A stretch of DNA of 64,000 nt, taken from the NCBI GenBank assembly GCA_023389855.1, contig JAEWDZ010000004.1:372001-436000 (forward strand). The letters are read 5' to 3'. Positions 27,433 to 35,802 of the stretch are shown here, one piece after another. The position numbers and the translations under genes are program-made. A model generated the notes under the pieces. It was given only the letters and a program-made list of their open reading frames with translations, made no database searches and had not been told where the DNA came from. The DNA comes from Bacteroidota bacterium. Its GTDB lineage: Bacteria > Bacteroidota > Bacteroidia > Bacteroidales > Porphyromonadaceae. How positions within the stretch are numbered: position 1 is the stretch's first letter; the number at the start of each line of letters is the position of its first letter.

Positions 27433-27942
27433 ATGAGCGACCACATACAGCAAGTACCCTCTAGCTACACGCCGAAATATTTGGACATCTCCAAGCAAAG
27501 AATAGCAGTAGTATACGCTGAATGGAACAGTGATATTACTCACTCGCTACGCGACGGAGCTATATGCACGCTTGCCAAGGCTGGAGTCCCCGAGGAACAA
27601 ATTCTTTCAATTGCAGTGCCTGGTGCCTTTGAATTGAACTTTGCGGCTGGACGCCTCATGAAAAAAAAAGAAATTGATGCCATCATCATATTAGGCTGTG
27701 TGATCCGCGGTGAAACTTCCCACTACGATTGCATTTGCGATGGCGTTACAGAAGGTATTACTCGCCTTAATATCAAAGGAAAGAAACCTGTGATTTTCGG
27801 TTTAATTACTACCGAAAATCATCAGCAAGCAGTTGATCGAAGCGGAGGAAAATTAGGCAACAAAGGGAGTGAAGCAGCAATTGCAGCTCTACAAATGTTG
27901 GATTTTTCTTGCAAAATAGAAAAAGTTTTATTACCTTTGTAG
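27433..27942 (+). CDS. ribH: 6,7-dimethyl-8-ribityllumazine synthase
   Basis: RibH joins the ribityl-pyrimidine and dihydroxybutanone phosphate to make lumazine, the penultimate step in riboflavin synthesis. The 169-residue protein shows the family blocks 'IAVVYAEWNSDITHSL', 'AVPGAFELNFAAGRLM', 'DAIIILGCVIRGETSHYDCI' with the catalytic His, and 'KPVIFGLITTENHQQAVDRS'. Flavin supply may matter for the FMN-bearing Rnf complex in this window, but that is a general link only. Its last codons form the promoter of the tRNA cluster. Confidence 0.96.
   Translation: MSDHIQQVPSSYTPKYLDISKQRIAVVYAEWNSDITHSLRDGAICTLAKAGVPEEQILSIAVPGAFELNFAAGRLMKKKEIDAIIILGCVIRGETSHYDCICDGVTEGITRLNIKGKKPVIFGLITTENHQQAVDRSGGKLGNKGSEAAIAALQMLDFSCKIEKVLLPL
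27909..27939 (+). promoter_or_regulatory. tRNA-cluster promoter inside the end of ribH
   Basis: TTG (27909-27911), a 20-nt spacer and TACCTTTG (27932-27939), immediately before the ribH stop (TAG 27940-27942). The leader holds AAGGGAG/CTCCCTT (27954-27975) and TGGCAA-agcg-TTGCCA (27984-27999). Confidence 0.8.
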
Positions 27943-28017
27943 TCGAATCAAAAAAGGGAGGGTCAAAGCTCCCTTATTCACAGTGGCAAAGCGTTGCCAT
28001 TTAAGCAGTACGAAAAT

Positions 28018-28100
28018 GGGTAGTTGCCGGAGTGGTCAAACGGATCTGACTGTAACTCAGACGGCGTATGCCTACGGTGGTTCGAATCCATCACTGCCCA
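28018..28100 (+). tRNA. tRNA-Tyr (GTA)
   Basis: The acceptor GGGTAGT pairs with ACTGCCC. The anticodon arm CTGA-CTGTAAC-TCAG carries GTA. A long variable arm (GACGGCGTATGCCTAC) makes it a class II tRNA. Discriminator A at 28100. Confidence 0.95.
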
Positions 28101-28119
28101 CAAATCGAAATGCTTATTT

Positions 28120-28192
28120 GCGGAAGTAGCTCAGTCGATAGAGCATCAGCCTTCCAAGCTGAGGGTCGCGGGTTTGAGCCCCGTCTTCCGCT
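28120..28192 (+). tRNA. tRNA-Gly (TCC)
   Basis: The acceptor GCGGAAG pairs with CTTCCGC. The anticodon loop CTTCCAA has TCC. The T arm carries GGTTTGAGCCC and the discriminator is T, as usual for tRNA-Gly. Confidence 0.95.
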
Positions 28193-28209
28193 CTTTTTCG
28201 TTCATAACG

Positions 28210-28244
28210 AGAGGTCCTGCCCACGGTGGTAGACCTCTTTTTTT
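28210..28244 (+). terminator. Terminator between tRNA-Gly and tRNA-Leu
   Basis: AGAGGTC (28210-28216) pairs with GACCTCT (28232-28238), followed by T-run to 28244. tRNA-Leu 50 nt further on has no clear TAnnTTTG promoter of its own, so read-through or a weak promoter is implied. Confidence 0.75.
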
Positions 28245-28296
28245 GAAATATAATGGTACTAATTACGCCCATAGAGGGCAACGTACAAGTTAGGTC

Positions 28297-28383
28297 GCTC
28301 GGGTGGTGGAATGGTAGACACGAAGGACTTAAACTCCTTTGGCCATTGCGGCTGTACGGGTTCAACTCCCGTTCCGAGCACCA
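28297..28383 (+). tRNA. tRNA-Leu (TAA), CCA encoded
   Basis: The acceptor GCTCGGG pairs with the CCGAGC end. The anticodon loop CTTAAAC carries TAA, there is a long variable arm, and the T arm holds GGTTCAACTCC. Unlike the other tRNAs here, CCA is encoded (28381-28383). Confidence 0.95.
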
Positions 28384-28392
28384 TTTTTAGAA

Positions 28393-28427
28393 AAGAATCC
28401 TTATGGCGCATAAGGATTCTTTTTTTT
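28393..28427 (+). terminator. Terminator after tRNA-Leu
   Basis: AAGAATCCTTATG (28393-28405) pairs perfectly with CATAAGGATTCTT (28409-28421) around a GCG loop, then T-run. Confidence 0.95.
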
Positions 28428-29122
28428 GTATATAATAATTTGTATATAATAAATTGACCATAGAAAAGAAAACCGAGCTATCATTGACAGGCAAAAGGAT
28501 GGTCGCGAATTTCTGCTGTAATCAAAAGAATAGAATAAATCTGAGAAAAATATTTATTTTCAATATCCATCAAAAAAGAAGAAGGGGGACGCTGGGTGCT
28601 CTCTCCACTATACTCCATAATAATGATGGTATTTACCAAAAGATTTTCGATAGCAGCAAATAAGATGAGCCGATCCTGAAGAAAAATGTAGTCAATCGGG
28701 ATCAAGAAAAAAATCAATCCGAATTAAAATAAGCACCACTCCGAATCGAATAAAAAATAAAAGCTTTATTGATCGCATTCTGTTGCATCTAAAACAAAGT
28801 TTCTCTACAGTTGACTGCGTATCCCTATAACAGCAAGCATTTTGTAATAAGAACTCTAGAAGGCAATAGCCGCGCAAAAAAACATTCTTTTTTGGAAACT
28901 TTCTACTCCAATAAAGCGCAACTTGCTTTCGCGGATATAATGAAAAAGGAATTTCACAATAAAAAGAAAACGTTGGCACTCGAAAAAAATTTTTGGGGTC
29001 GTATGCAGTATTTCGGAAAAAGAGCATTTACTTATCAAAAGCTAGTCGAAGCGTCGACAGAGCCACACCGAAATTTGACAACACATTATTTATATAAGTA
29101 CAGCGACCCACAACATCACCAC
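28428..29122. other. Long gene-free stretch before the lipoprotein-sigma operon
   Basis: Several short frames cover this stretch on both strands (for example minus 28481-28717) but none has recognisable content. An open frame upstream of the lipoprotein (from 28811) continues in phase by chance. No TAnnTTTG promoter was found for the operon that follows. Confidence 0.5.
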
Positions 29123-30121
29123 ATGAAGCATACAGCAAATTATTTGTTCTTACTCCTGTTTTTGGTTTTGATCAGCGGGTGCTCCAGTCTCGATGAGGAA
29201 GGAATGATATGGGATTTCACTTCCTCGACGATAGATTTTCGTTTACACGATGAAAATGGGCACTCGCTGATTGATCCGCATACAAAAGCGGGCAATGAAA
29301 TCCTCCGAAAAATCAGCATTACATGGAGAGAGCAAAAATACCACTGCGAGGGGATAGGAAAGCGAGATTACCTCCGCGCCATGCCCGAGTTTTATCATGG
29401 GATCCGACTAAAAAAGGATAAAAATGAATACTTACTCTCCTTTGGGGAGTTTCAGCCCAATTATCCAGAAAAAGAGTACTTTGAATTAGATATCCCAGGC
29501 ATAGGAAAATATTCTATTGCATTCATAAACCACGTAAAAACAAAAGGTAGAAACGCGACCTATACACGCAATCTATGGATCAATGGGAATTACAATAGTA
29601 ATAGCACTGCCCCATTTGAAGTGACACTGGTGATCAAACGTGAAACATGGGAGAATGCCATCAACGAGAAAGACAAAAATGCCTTTATGCCCGTTACGGT
29701 GTATATTGAAAGCAATGCTTCCGATATCCCCATTCCTACGGCAGAAGAATCTCCACAAACCAAAATGAAGATCGAATACAAAGGAAAAGTATTCTCATTT
29801 AGGGGCTATGACTCAGCGTTTAAAGACTATAGTAAAAGTTCTGAGCCCGTGTTTTATGGAACATATGAATATTTCGACTCGGACTTCGGGCAAAATAGGA
29901 GGAACGCTGAACCCATTTTAGCATTTGGTCCTTTCGATATCGAAACGCCGCTGAAAAACGAGAAATTTAAACTAATACTCAATCATATAGGTGAGTATGA
30001 ATTAGTATTTGACAGCTACCTATCTAACGGACAACCTTATTATAAGGCCGTAAGCATAAATGGTGATTATGTCAAAGATATTTCGTATTTTCGCAATGGA
30101 CCTTTGTTTATATTACGATAA
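29123..30121 (+). CDS. Putative lipoprotein with two related repeats, upstream of an ECF sigma gene
   Basis: From ATG 29123 the protein has 332 residues with a clear lipoprotein signal: hydrophobic leader then 'LISGCSS', lipidated Cys20. The longer open frame from 28811 would bury this signal 104 residues in and is rejected. Two parts look related: about residues 30-200 ('YHGIRLKKDKNEYLLSFGEF', 'PGIGKYSIAFINHVKTKGRN') and 215-330 ('EPILAFGPFDIETPL', 'HIGEYELVFDSYLSNGQPYY'). I recognise no named family. It ends 15 nt before the sigma factor gene and is likely in the same operon, which suggests an envelope sensor or target role. That role is an inference. Confidence 0.7.
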   Translation: MKHTANYLFLLLFLVLISGCSSLDEEGMIWDFTSSTIDFRLHDENGHSLIDPHTKAGNEILRKISITWREQKYHCEGIGKRDYLRAMPEFYHGIRLKKDKNEYLLSFGEFQPNYPEKEYFELDIPGIGKYSIAFINHVKTKGRNATYTRNLWINGNYNSNSTAPFEVTLVIKRETWENAINEKDKNAFMPVTVYIESNASDIPIPTAEESPQTKMKIEYKGKVFSFRGYDSAFKDYSKSSEPVFYGTYEYFDSDFGQNRRNAEPILAFGPFDIETPLKNEKFKLILNHIGEYELVFDSYLSNGQPYYKAVSINGDYVKDISYFRNGPLFILR

Positions 30122-30136
30122 TCGCCATTACGAGCC

Positions 30137-30697
30137 GTGAATGAGCTGGAGCTAAGCAAAAGGATAAAAAATCATGATCCTGAAGCCTATAAAGAACTGT
30201 ACAACCAGTATGCCCCCTTCCTTTACGCTACTATCGTGCGTTATGTTGTAAATCCCGAAAAAGCGAAAGACCTATTACACGACACCTTCCTAAGGATCTT
30301 TGAGAAAAGCGCACTCTTTACTTACCAGAGTAGTGGCTCCTTGAAAGCATGGATAACGAGAATCGCCATCAACGAATGCATGAAACTCTTCCGAGCAGAG
30401 AAAAAATTAAAATTCCTGCCCCTCGACGAAAGAGACGACAAAGACACCTCTGACGAAAATGCTATAGTGGACGAAAGCGATGTAGACAATATCCCCGAAG
30501 AGGTTATACAAGAAATGATAAATCGCTTACCCGAAGGATATCGATTGGTATTTAACCTATACGTAATAGATGGAAAAAACCATAAAGAGATCGCCGATAT
30601 CCTTGAGATAAATGAAAAAAGCAGTAGCTCACAACTGGCTCGCGCAAAAAAAAAGTTGGCACAAGAGATCTGTAATTGGCGCAAAACAAATGGCTAA
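30137..30697 (+). CDS. ECF RNA polymerase sigma factor
   Basis: This 186-residue protein has the two sigma domains of the ECF class: region 2 ('PEKAKDLLHDTFLRIFEKSA', 'SLKAWITRIAINECMKLFRA') and region 4 ('INRLPEGYRLVFNLYVIDGK', 'HKEIADILEINEKSSSSQLA'), joined by an acidic linker ('DERDDKDTSDENAIVDESD'). The start is GTG 30137; no in-frame ATG is close. Its stop (TAA 30695-30697) overlaps the next gene's ATG by 8 nt, so the two are translationally coupled, the usual arrangement for a sigma factor and its regulator. Confidence 0.92.
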   Translation: MNELELSKRIKNHDPEAYKELYNQYAPFLYATIVRYVVNPEKAKDLLHDTFLRIFEKSALFTYQSSGSLKAWITRIAINECMKLFRAEKKLKFLPLDERDDKDTSDENAIVDESDVDNIPEEVIQEMINRLPEGYRLVFNLYVIDGKNHKEIADILEINEKSSSSQLARAKKKLAQEICNWRKTNG

Positions 30698-32060
30698 GGA
30701 TAGCAAAAACATAAATGATCCGAGAGGGCTGGAGCCTTGGGTGGAAAAAATCAAACTCAAAAGCGAAACTCATATCGCTCAGCAAACGGAAAAAGAGCTT
30801 TCTCCAAACGAGCTGAATGCGATATGGGCGGGGCTTGCATCTCAACTACCCCAACAGACAGCTACACACAAGAAATTCCCTGCATGGGTCCGTAGCATTA
30901 CCGCTATAGCCGCGTCTCTTATCATATTGACAACAGGAGGCTACCTCTACTTTCGTTATCAGGAAAAAGGAGCTACGCTCCCTCCCACTAAGCATATTCT
31001 TGCTGAAGCTAATAAGGAAGCTATTCACAGGCAAACAAATACAGGAAATAAGCAACATATGCCTACCATCCCTACACTGGATAGTCCGGAAAAAAGTGAG
31101 ATGCCCATTGCATCACTATCTCATACATCCGTTGCTCCTGATAGACAAACGATAAAACCAGCATCTAGTAGAAGATCTACTGCCGCACATCTTCCAAGCA
31201 AAAAAGATGCTCTTCTGCCCGCTTTATCAGTTCAATCAGAATCTACTCAATCAGCGCAAGACGATCTCACCTCAAGCTGTCGAGAAGAACCTGCTCTACA
31301 TGAAGATTCAACTCAGGTGCCTGCTCCCGGAGAAAAACAAAAAGAGAGAAAATATCATAAGGAGGTAACGGTAAGGCCATACGACTACCGCAATGAAAGT
31401 CTCGACTATATCGCTAGTTTGGACGAAGAAGATACCGCGATGAATTTCTCCAGGCTATCCTTTACAGCGTCATCTTCAGCTACATCTACATTCGGAAAAG
31501 ATAGAGGTACAGATATTACGCCCATGACGAGGAAAAAGCTGATGATACTCCCTCACGGGAATAGTAAAGAAATCAGCTTTTTCCAATACGATAAAGCCTC
31601 TTTTACTCACTTCCATCCTTTACACTTCAATATAAGCGTAGCATACGCTCTATCCAATGAGTTTTATATTGAGAGTGGACTGCGTTATTCTCTGCTGAAT
31701 AGTGAAGTAAAAGGCTACACTTTAGATCCTGTAGAACAAAACGTGCACTATATGGGCGTTCCTCTTTCGGCAAGTTTTATTTTATACGAAAAATCGCGAT
31801 TCAATATTTATATCGGTTTTGGCATAGAAGTAAGCAAAGTAGTAGCCAGCTACCTAGACAACAAGCCTCTAGGTGTAAAGCCATGGCAATTCTCCGCGAC
31901 CGCTCATGTCGGGGCATCGCTTCGGTTATCACCAATGGTACAGTTGTATGTTGCGCCCGAGGTTCGCTACTATCTGGACGATCGTACACGACTACAGACC
32001 TATTACAAAGAGCACCCTCTTAACTTTACCATTTCTTTCGGTATTCGCTTTACCCCATAG
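30690..32060 (+). CDS. Anti-sigma-like inner-membrane segment fused to an outer-membrane beta-barrel
   Basis: I take ATG 30690 as the start (456 residues), overlapping the sigma gene's end; an open frame from 30612 lies wholly inside the sigma gene. Residues 1-65 are soluble and probably cytoplasmic ('LSPNELNAIWAGLASQLPQQ'). Residues 69-88 form one membrane helix ('SITAIAASLIILTTGGYLYF'). Residues about 90-300 are a low-complexity Ser/Thr/Pro-rich periplasmic linker. Residues about 305-456 are beta-barrel strands ('FHPLHFNISVAYALSNEFYI', 'SATAHVGASLRLSPMVQLYV', 'LNFTISFGIRFTP') ending in an outer-membrane-type motif. The N-terminal part may bind the sigma factor; the whole could span both membranes. 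Similar proteins follow ECF sigma genes in other Bacteroidota. Confidence 0.75.
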   Translation: MAKDSKNINDPRGLEPWVEKIKLKSETHIAQQTEKELSPNELNAIWAGLASQLPQQTATHKKFPAWVRSITAIAASLIILTTGGYLYFRYQEKGATLPPTKHILAEANKEAIHRQTNTGNKQHMPTIPTLDSPEKSEMPIASLSHTSVAPDRQTIKPASSRRSTAAHLPSKKDALLPALSVQSESTQSAQDDLTSSCREEPALHEDSTQVPAPGEKQKERKYHKEVTVRPYDYRNESLDYIASLDEEDTAMNFSRLSFTASSSATSTFGKDRGTDITPMTRKKLMILPHGNSKEISFFQYDKASFTHFHPLHFNISVAYALSNEFYIESGLRYSLLNSEVKGYTLDPVEQNVHYMGVPLSASFILYEKSRFNIYIGFGIEVSKVVASYLDNKPLGVKPWQFSATAHVGASLRLSPMVQLYVAPEVRYYLDDRTRLQTYYKEHPLNFTISFGIRFTP

Positions 32061-32061
32061 A

Positions 32062-32101
32062 GAGAGGAGGATGGGCGACTCACCTCGCGCATCCTCCTCT
32101 C
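32062..32101 (+). terminator. Strong hairpin after the sigma operon
   Basis: GAGAGGAGGAT (32062-32072) pairs with ATCCTCCTCTC (32091-32101), with inner GCG/CGC. The T-run comes only 15 nt later (CTTTTTTT from about 32116), so termination is likely but not textbook. Confidence 0.65.
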
Positions 32102-32192
32102 AGCACCTATCACACTCTTTTTTTCTTCTAGTTCTTCAGGGCTTTTATATTGTTTTTTCGCCTAACCTCCTTATTAAGTCGAAGTAAATTTG

Positions 32193-32200
32193 TATCTTTG
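32193..32200 (+). promoter_or_regulatory. Promoter -7 element before ftsK
   Basis: TATCTTTG, followed by a short GGG-ctata-CCC hairpin (32204-32214). No good -33 element is seen. It is 95 nt before the start codon. Confidence 0.6.
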
Positions 32201-32294
32201 CAAGGGCTATACCCCTAAGGCTATCTAAAGAAAGCTGTCAAAAAAAATATTTTTCAATATTCCAAGCTGACAGCAAACCAAAAGAAGATTTGCT

Positions 32295-34766
32295 ATGCAG
32301 AAAACACAAAAGAAAGGAAATAAAAGAACGCCTGCTAAGAAAAAGAATAATTCTTCGGCAACGAACCAGTCCAATAGGATTTTATTGGAACTTCGTGAAG
32401 GTTGGAAGCAAGGAACCATCTCTTTTGTTATAGGGGTAGCAGGTCTATTCTTCACGATCTTTTCTCTTATTGCCTGCATATGTTATTTGTTTACGGCTGC
32501 TCACGACCAAAGTGTAGTAGAAAGCTCCTCATTCTCCAGAAGTTTATTTCAAGATGGCGATGTCAATAATCTACTAGGCATTTTGGGTGCTACACTAGGA
32601 CACAGACTAATCAATAATTTCCTAGGTATAGGGATATTTCTCTTTTTCCCTTTTCTTTTTCTTCTATTCTTCCGATTAATGGGGCTTAAAAGAAGATTCC
32701 ATGTATTTAAGATCTTACGTTTCTTCGTGGTTTCGTCGCTGATGGCAATATGGGTGTCTTTGCTCTCTTCTCTCGTATCTGTCCCTATGTCGGAGTATTT
32801 GCCTTTCCGCCTTGGAGGCATCCACGGAGATGTACTCCGCGATTTTTTGAAGGTAAATATCAGTTATGTAGGTACGATATTACTACTTTTCTTCTCACTG
32901 GTTATTATTATCGTCTTGTTCAGGCCTCAAAGTAAACACGATATACGCAAGGCCTTAGCGGCAGATGGGGTAAAACTAAAGAAAAGAACGAAAACAGCTT
33001 CCACTGTATCAGCAGGTAATCAGGAGGACCCTGCAGATCGGAGTACCTCTCTGCCTAGTGAAGAAGAGGTTGGCAATGAAGCTTCTGAGATAGCTCTTGC
33101 CAGTCAGACAAGCGATAATAATGAAGAGGACTTGATAAGCAATCATCGCCCCCCCTCTCATATCAAGCAAGACTATAGTAGCGACAGACGACTGAAAATC
33201 GAGGTGGCCAAAGGAAATGACGATGATGCCCTGGTCAAAGAGGTGACAGAAAGAGCACACCTCGATGCCAAAGGCAACGTAAATTACCTCTTCCCTACCC
33301 TTGACTTACTCGCAGATGAAAATATAAACCAGCAACTTCCCGACATGGAAGAAATACGCTATAATGAACAACTCATTATAGATACGCTGGAAAGCTTTCA
33401 CATCAAAGTGATTCCTATCAAGGCTACTGTAGGACCTACTGTTACGCTCTATGAAATAGAACCCGAAGCGGGTATAAAAATTGCGCGTATCCGTGGCTTA
33501 GAAGACGATATTGCCTTAGGGCTGAAGGCCGAAGGTATACGCATCATTGCGCCTATGCCAGGCAAAGGGACTATCGGTATCGAAGTCCCCAATAAGAAGC
33601 CTCAATCCGTAGGAATAAAAGGTCTTTTGGGGTCCCGTAAATACACGGAACACAAAATGCACCTGCCCATCGCTATGGGTCGCTCTATTACCAATGAGGT
33701 ATTTATGTTCGACTTGGCTAAAATGCCTCATTTGCTCATTGCAGGAGCTACAGGGCAAGGTAAAAGTGTGGGGATTAATGTCATTATCACATCCCTTCTT
33801 TATGCCAAGCATCCCTCGGAACTGAAGTTTGTTATGGTAGACCCTAAGATTCTAGAGTTCTCCATCTACGAGCCTCTCGAAGACTATTTTTTTGCTAAAA
33901 TGCCCGGAGAAAAAAGTGGCATTATCACCAACACCGAACGCGTCCTACCTACACTACTATCCCTGTGTGAAGAAATGGACAATCGCTATGAATTGTTGTC
34001 TCGAGCTAAGGTAAGAAATATCAGTGATTACAACGATGCCTTCAAACAGGGACTCTTAGATGAAAGCGAAGGTCACGCTCTGCTTCCCTATATCGTATTG
34101 GTTATAGATGAATTTGCCGATCTCATATCTACCGGAGGAAAAGAGGTCGAAAAGCCCATTGCCCGCTTGGCCCAAAAGGCTCGAGCAGCAGGCATTCATA
34201 TGATCTTAGCCACCCAGCGCCCCACTACAGACGTCGTCACAGGTACTATAAAGAGCAATTTCCCTGCGCGCATCGCGTTCAAAGTATTCTCCGGTATAGA
34301 TAGCAAAACGATTTTGGATGCGATAGGAGCCAACCGCCTTATCGGCCGTGGGGATATGCTCTTCTTCCAAGGGAAAGATATGATTCGCCTGCAATGCGGA
34401 TTCATAGATACCCCTGAAACAAAGCGAATAGTGGACTTTATTTCCGAACAACCATACCGCGATGGTATCTATGAACTACCCCTTGTGGTTACAGATGATG
34501 GCAATACGAGCGAGGCACTATCCAAAGATAAGCTGGATCCACTTTTCGAAGAAGTAGCGCGCTCTATAGTTGCTTCGCAGCAAGGATCAACGAGCAAAAT
34601 ACAAAGGGAGTTTGAAGTGGGATTCAACAGAGCTGGAAGGATTATGGATCAGTTACAAAGTGCTAACATCGTCGGCAAACAGCAAGGAAGCAAGCCCCGC
34701 GAAGTTTTAGTACACGACTTAGAAGCCCTCAATACCTTGCTATACAAGATGCGAAATGAATTATGA
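32295..34766 (+). CDS. ftsK: DNA translocase FtsK
   Basis: FtsK pumps DNA at the division septum and helps resolve chromosome dimers. This 823-residue version has an N-terminal part with about four membrane helices (residues 35-215), a charged linker, and a motor: Walker A 'LIAGATGQGKSVGINVI' with Lys490, 'LKFVMVDPKILEFSIY', Walker B 'YIVLVIDEFADLI', and 'ATQRPTTDVVTGTIKSNFPA'. A C-terminal gamma winged helix ('QREFEVGFNRAGRIMDQLQ') reads KOPS-like sites. Its stop overlaps the next gene by 4 nt (ATGA). Confidence 0.97.
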   Translation: MQKTQKKGNKRTPAKKKNNSSATNQSNRILLELREGWKQGTISFVIGVAGLFFTIFSLIACICYLFTAAHDQSVVESSSFSRSLFQDGDVNNLLGILGATLGHRLINNFLGIGIFLFFPFLFLLFFRLMGLKRRFHVFKILRFFVVSSLMAIWVSLLSSLVSVPMSEYLPFRLGGIHGDVLRDFLKVNISYVGTILLLFFSLVIIIVLFRPQSKHDIRKALAADGVKLKKRTKTASTVSAGNQEDPADRSTSLPSEEEVGNEASEIALASQTSDNNEEDLISNHRPPSHIKQDYSSDRRLKIEVAKGNDDDALVKEVTERAHLDAKGNVNYLFPTLDLLADENINQQLPDMEEIRYNEQLIIDTLESFHIKVIPIKATVGPTVTLYEIEPEAGIKIARIRGLEDDIALGLKAEGIRIIAPMPGKGTIGIEVPNKKPQSVGIKGLLGSRKYTEHKMHLPIAMGRSITNEVFMFDLAKMPHLLIAGATGQGKSVGINVIITSLLYAKHPSELKFVMVDPKILEFSIYEPLEDYFFAKMPGEKSGIITNTERVLPTLLSLCEEMDNRYELLSRAKVRNISDYNDAFKQGLLDESEGHALLPYIVLVIDEFADLISTGGKEVEKPIARLAQKARAAGIHMILATQRPTTDVVTGTIKSNFPARIAFKVFSGIDSKTILDAIGANRLIGRGDMLFFQGKDMIRLQCGFIDTPETKRIVDFISEQPYRDGIYELPLVVTDDGNTSEALSKDKLDPLFEEVARSIVASQQGSTSKIQREFEVGFNRAGRIMDQLQSANIVGKQQGSKPREVLVHDLEALNTLLYKMRNEL

Positions 34767-35389
34767 CACTTAGAAAGAATATCTTTTTTTCCTTTTTGTT
34801 TTTGCTTGTGCTACCACTGTACGCATATGCGTTACCATCACACGACAAATTACTTACAACGATAGGCAATAGATTGGCTAAAGGAAGTGAAATTTCTTTT
34901 TCATACACGGCCTATAAGGGAAAGGAAATCGTAGATAAAAACAATGGAAAACTACTCATGCAAGGAGAGAATTTCAGGCTACGACTGGGGTCTCTTGACA
35001 TTTGCTACAATGGAACCAATCTTTCCTACTACGACTTTAAAGAAAACACTTTTACCAAAGTGGGCTTTACACCGGAAGAGTTGATCCTCATCAACCCTAT
35101 CGTTATCTTGCGTAAAGGAAGTCAATATTTTAATATAGAAGAGAGACCTGGAGCTCACAGCGGACGAATAATCGTACTGAAACCGCAAAAGGACAATTCT
35201 CTCTTCAATCGCATCGATATCCATATCAATAAAGACAATGAAATCAAGGAACTAATCATCGATTCTAAAAACCAGCCATTGATACAAATTACTATATCAC
35301 AAATTGTGGAGCGAACCAACTTCTATGCCAGTAGTTTTCTCCAGTCAGAGAAGCAATATCCGACGGCAGAAGTTATAGATCTCCGCTAA
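34763..35389 (+). CDS. LolA-like outer-membrane lipoprotein carrier
   Basis: This 208-residue protein has a signal peptide ('FFSFLFLLVLPLYAYA') and a LolA-like beta sheet fold ('ISFSYTAYKGKEIVDKNNGK', 'LSYYDFKENTFTKVGFTPEE'). LolA carries lipoproteins across the periplasm. The pairing of ftsK and lolA, with a 4-nt overlap, is common in Bacteroidota. Sequence similarity to classical LolA is low, so the exact role is inferred. Confidence 0.8.
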   Translation: MTLRKNIFFSFLFLLVLPLYAYALPSHDKLLTTIGNRLAKGSEISFSYTAYKGKEIVDKNNGKLLMQGENFRLRLGSLDICYNGTNLSYYDFKENTFTKVGFTPEELILINPIVILRKGSQYFNIEERPGAHSGRIIVLKPQKDNSLFNRIDIHINKDNEIKELIIDSKNQPLIQITISQIVERTNFYASSFLQSEKQYPTAEVIDLR

Positions 35390-35420
35390 TTTTATTCACG
35401 CATTATCGTAATATATACCG

Positions 35421-35765
35421 ATGTACCTTCAAATGCTTAAGTCCAAACTGCATCGTCTGCACGTCACAGAAGCTAATCTCAACTATGTAGGCAGTATCAC
35501 CATCGATAAAAATCTCATCGATGCAGTGGGCATTCTCCCTGGAGAAAGAGTGCAAATCGTCAACAACAACAATGGGGCTCGCCTCGAAACATACGTAATC
35601 GAAGGGCCAGCAGGCAGTGGGATGGTATGCCTCAATGGGGCTGCCGCCCGTGTCGTACAGCCAGGGGATATCATTATTGTTATGGCTTATGCTTGGATGT
35701 CAGAAGAGGAGGCGAGAAGCTACAAGCCCAAAGTCCTTTTTCCCAACGAACACAATCGTATATAA
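35421..35765 (+). CDS. panD: Aspartate 1-decarboxylase
   Basis: PanD makes beta-alanine from aspartate for pantothenate/CoA. It is made as a proenzyme that cuts itself between Gly24 and Ser25 to form a pyruvoyl group. Counting from ATG 35421 the 'NYVGSITID' site falls exactly at G24-S25 and 'MLKSKLHRLHVTEANL' aligns with the family start, supporting this start. 'ICNLNGAAARVVQPGDIIIV'-type sequence ('VCLNGAAARVVQPGDIIIVM') is present. At 114 residues it is normal in size. Confidence 0.96.
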   Translation: MYLQMLKSKLHRLHVTEANLNYVGSITIDKNLIDAVGILPGERVQIVNNNNGARLETYVIEGPAGSGMVCLNGAAARVVQPGDIIIVMAYAWMSEEEARSYKPKVLFPNEHNRI

Positions 35766-35802
35766 TCAACCTCCTATATAAGAATAGAATAAACCCTATC
35801 AT

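Noticed and set aside
28024..28293. 89-codon plus-strand frame across tRNA-Tyr and tRNA-Gly
   Set aside because: It runs through two well-folded tRNA genes and a terminator.
28811..29122. Extension of the lipoprotein to an ATG at 28811
   Set aside because: The extension would put a clear lipoprotein signal peptide 104 residues inside the protein.
30612..30689. Extension of the barrel fusion protein to 30612
   Set aside because: The ATG at 30690 gives the usual short overlap with the sigma gene; the longer start lies wholly within the sigma coding region.
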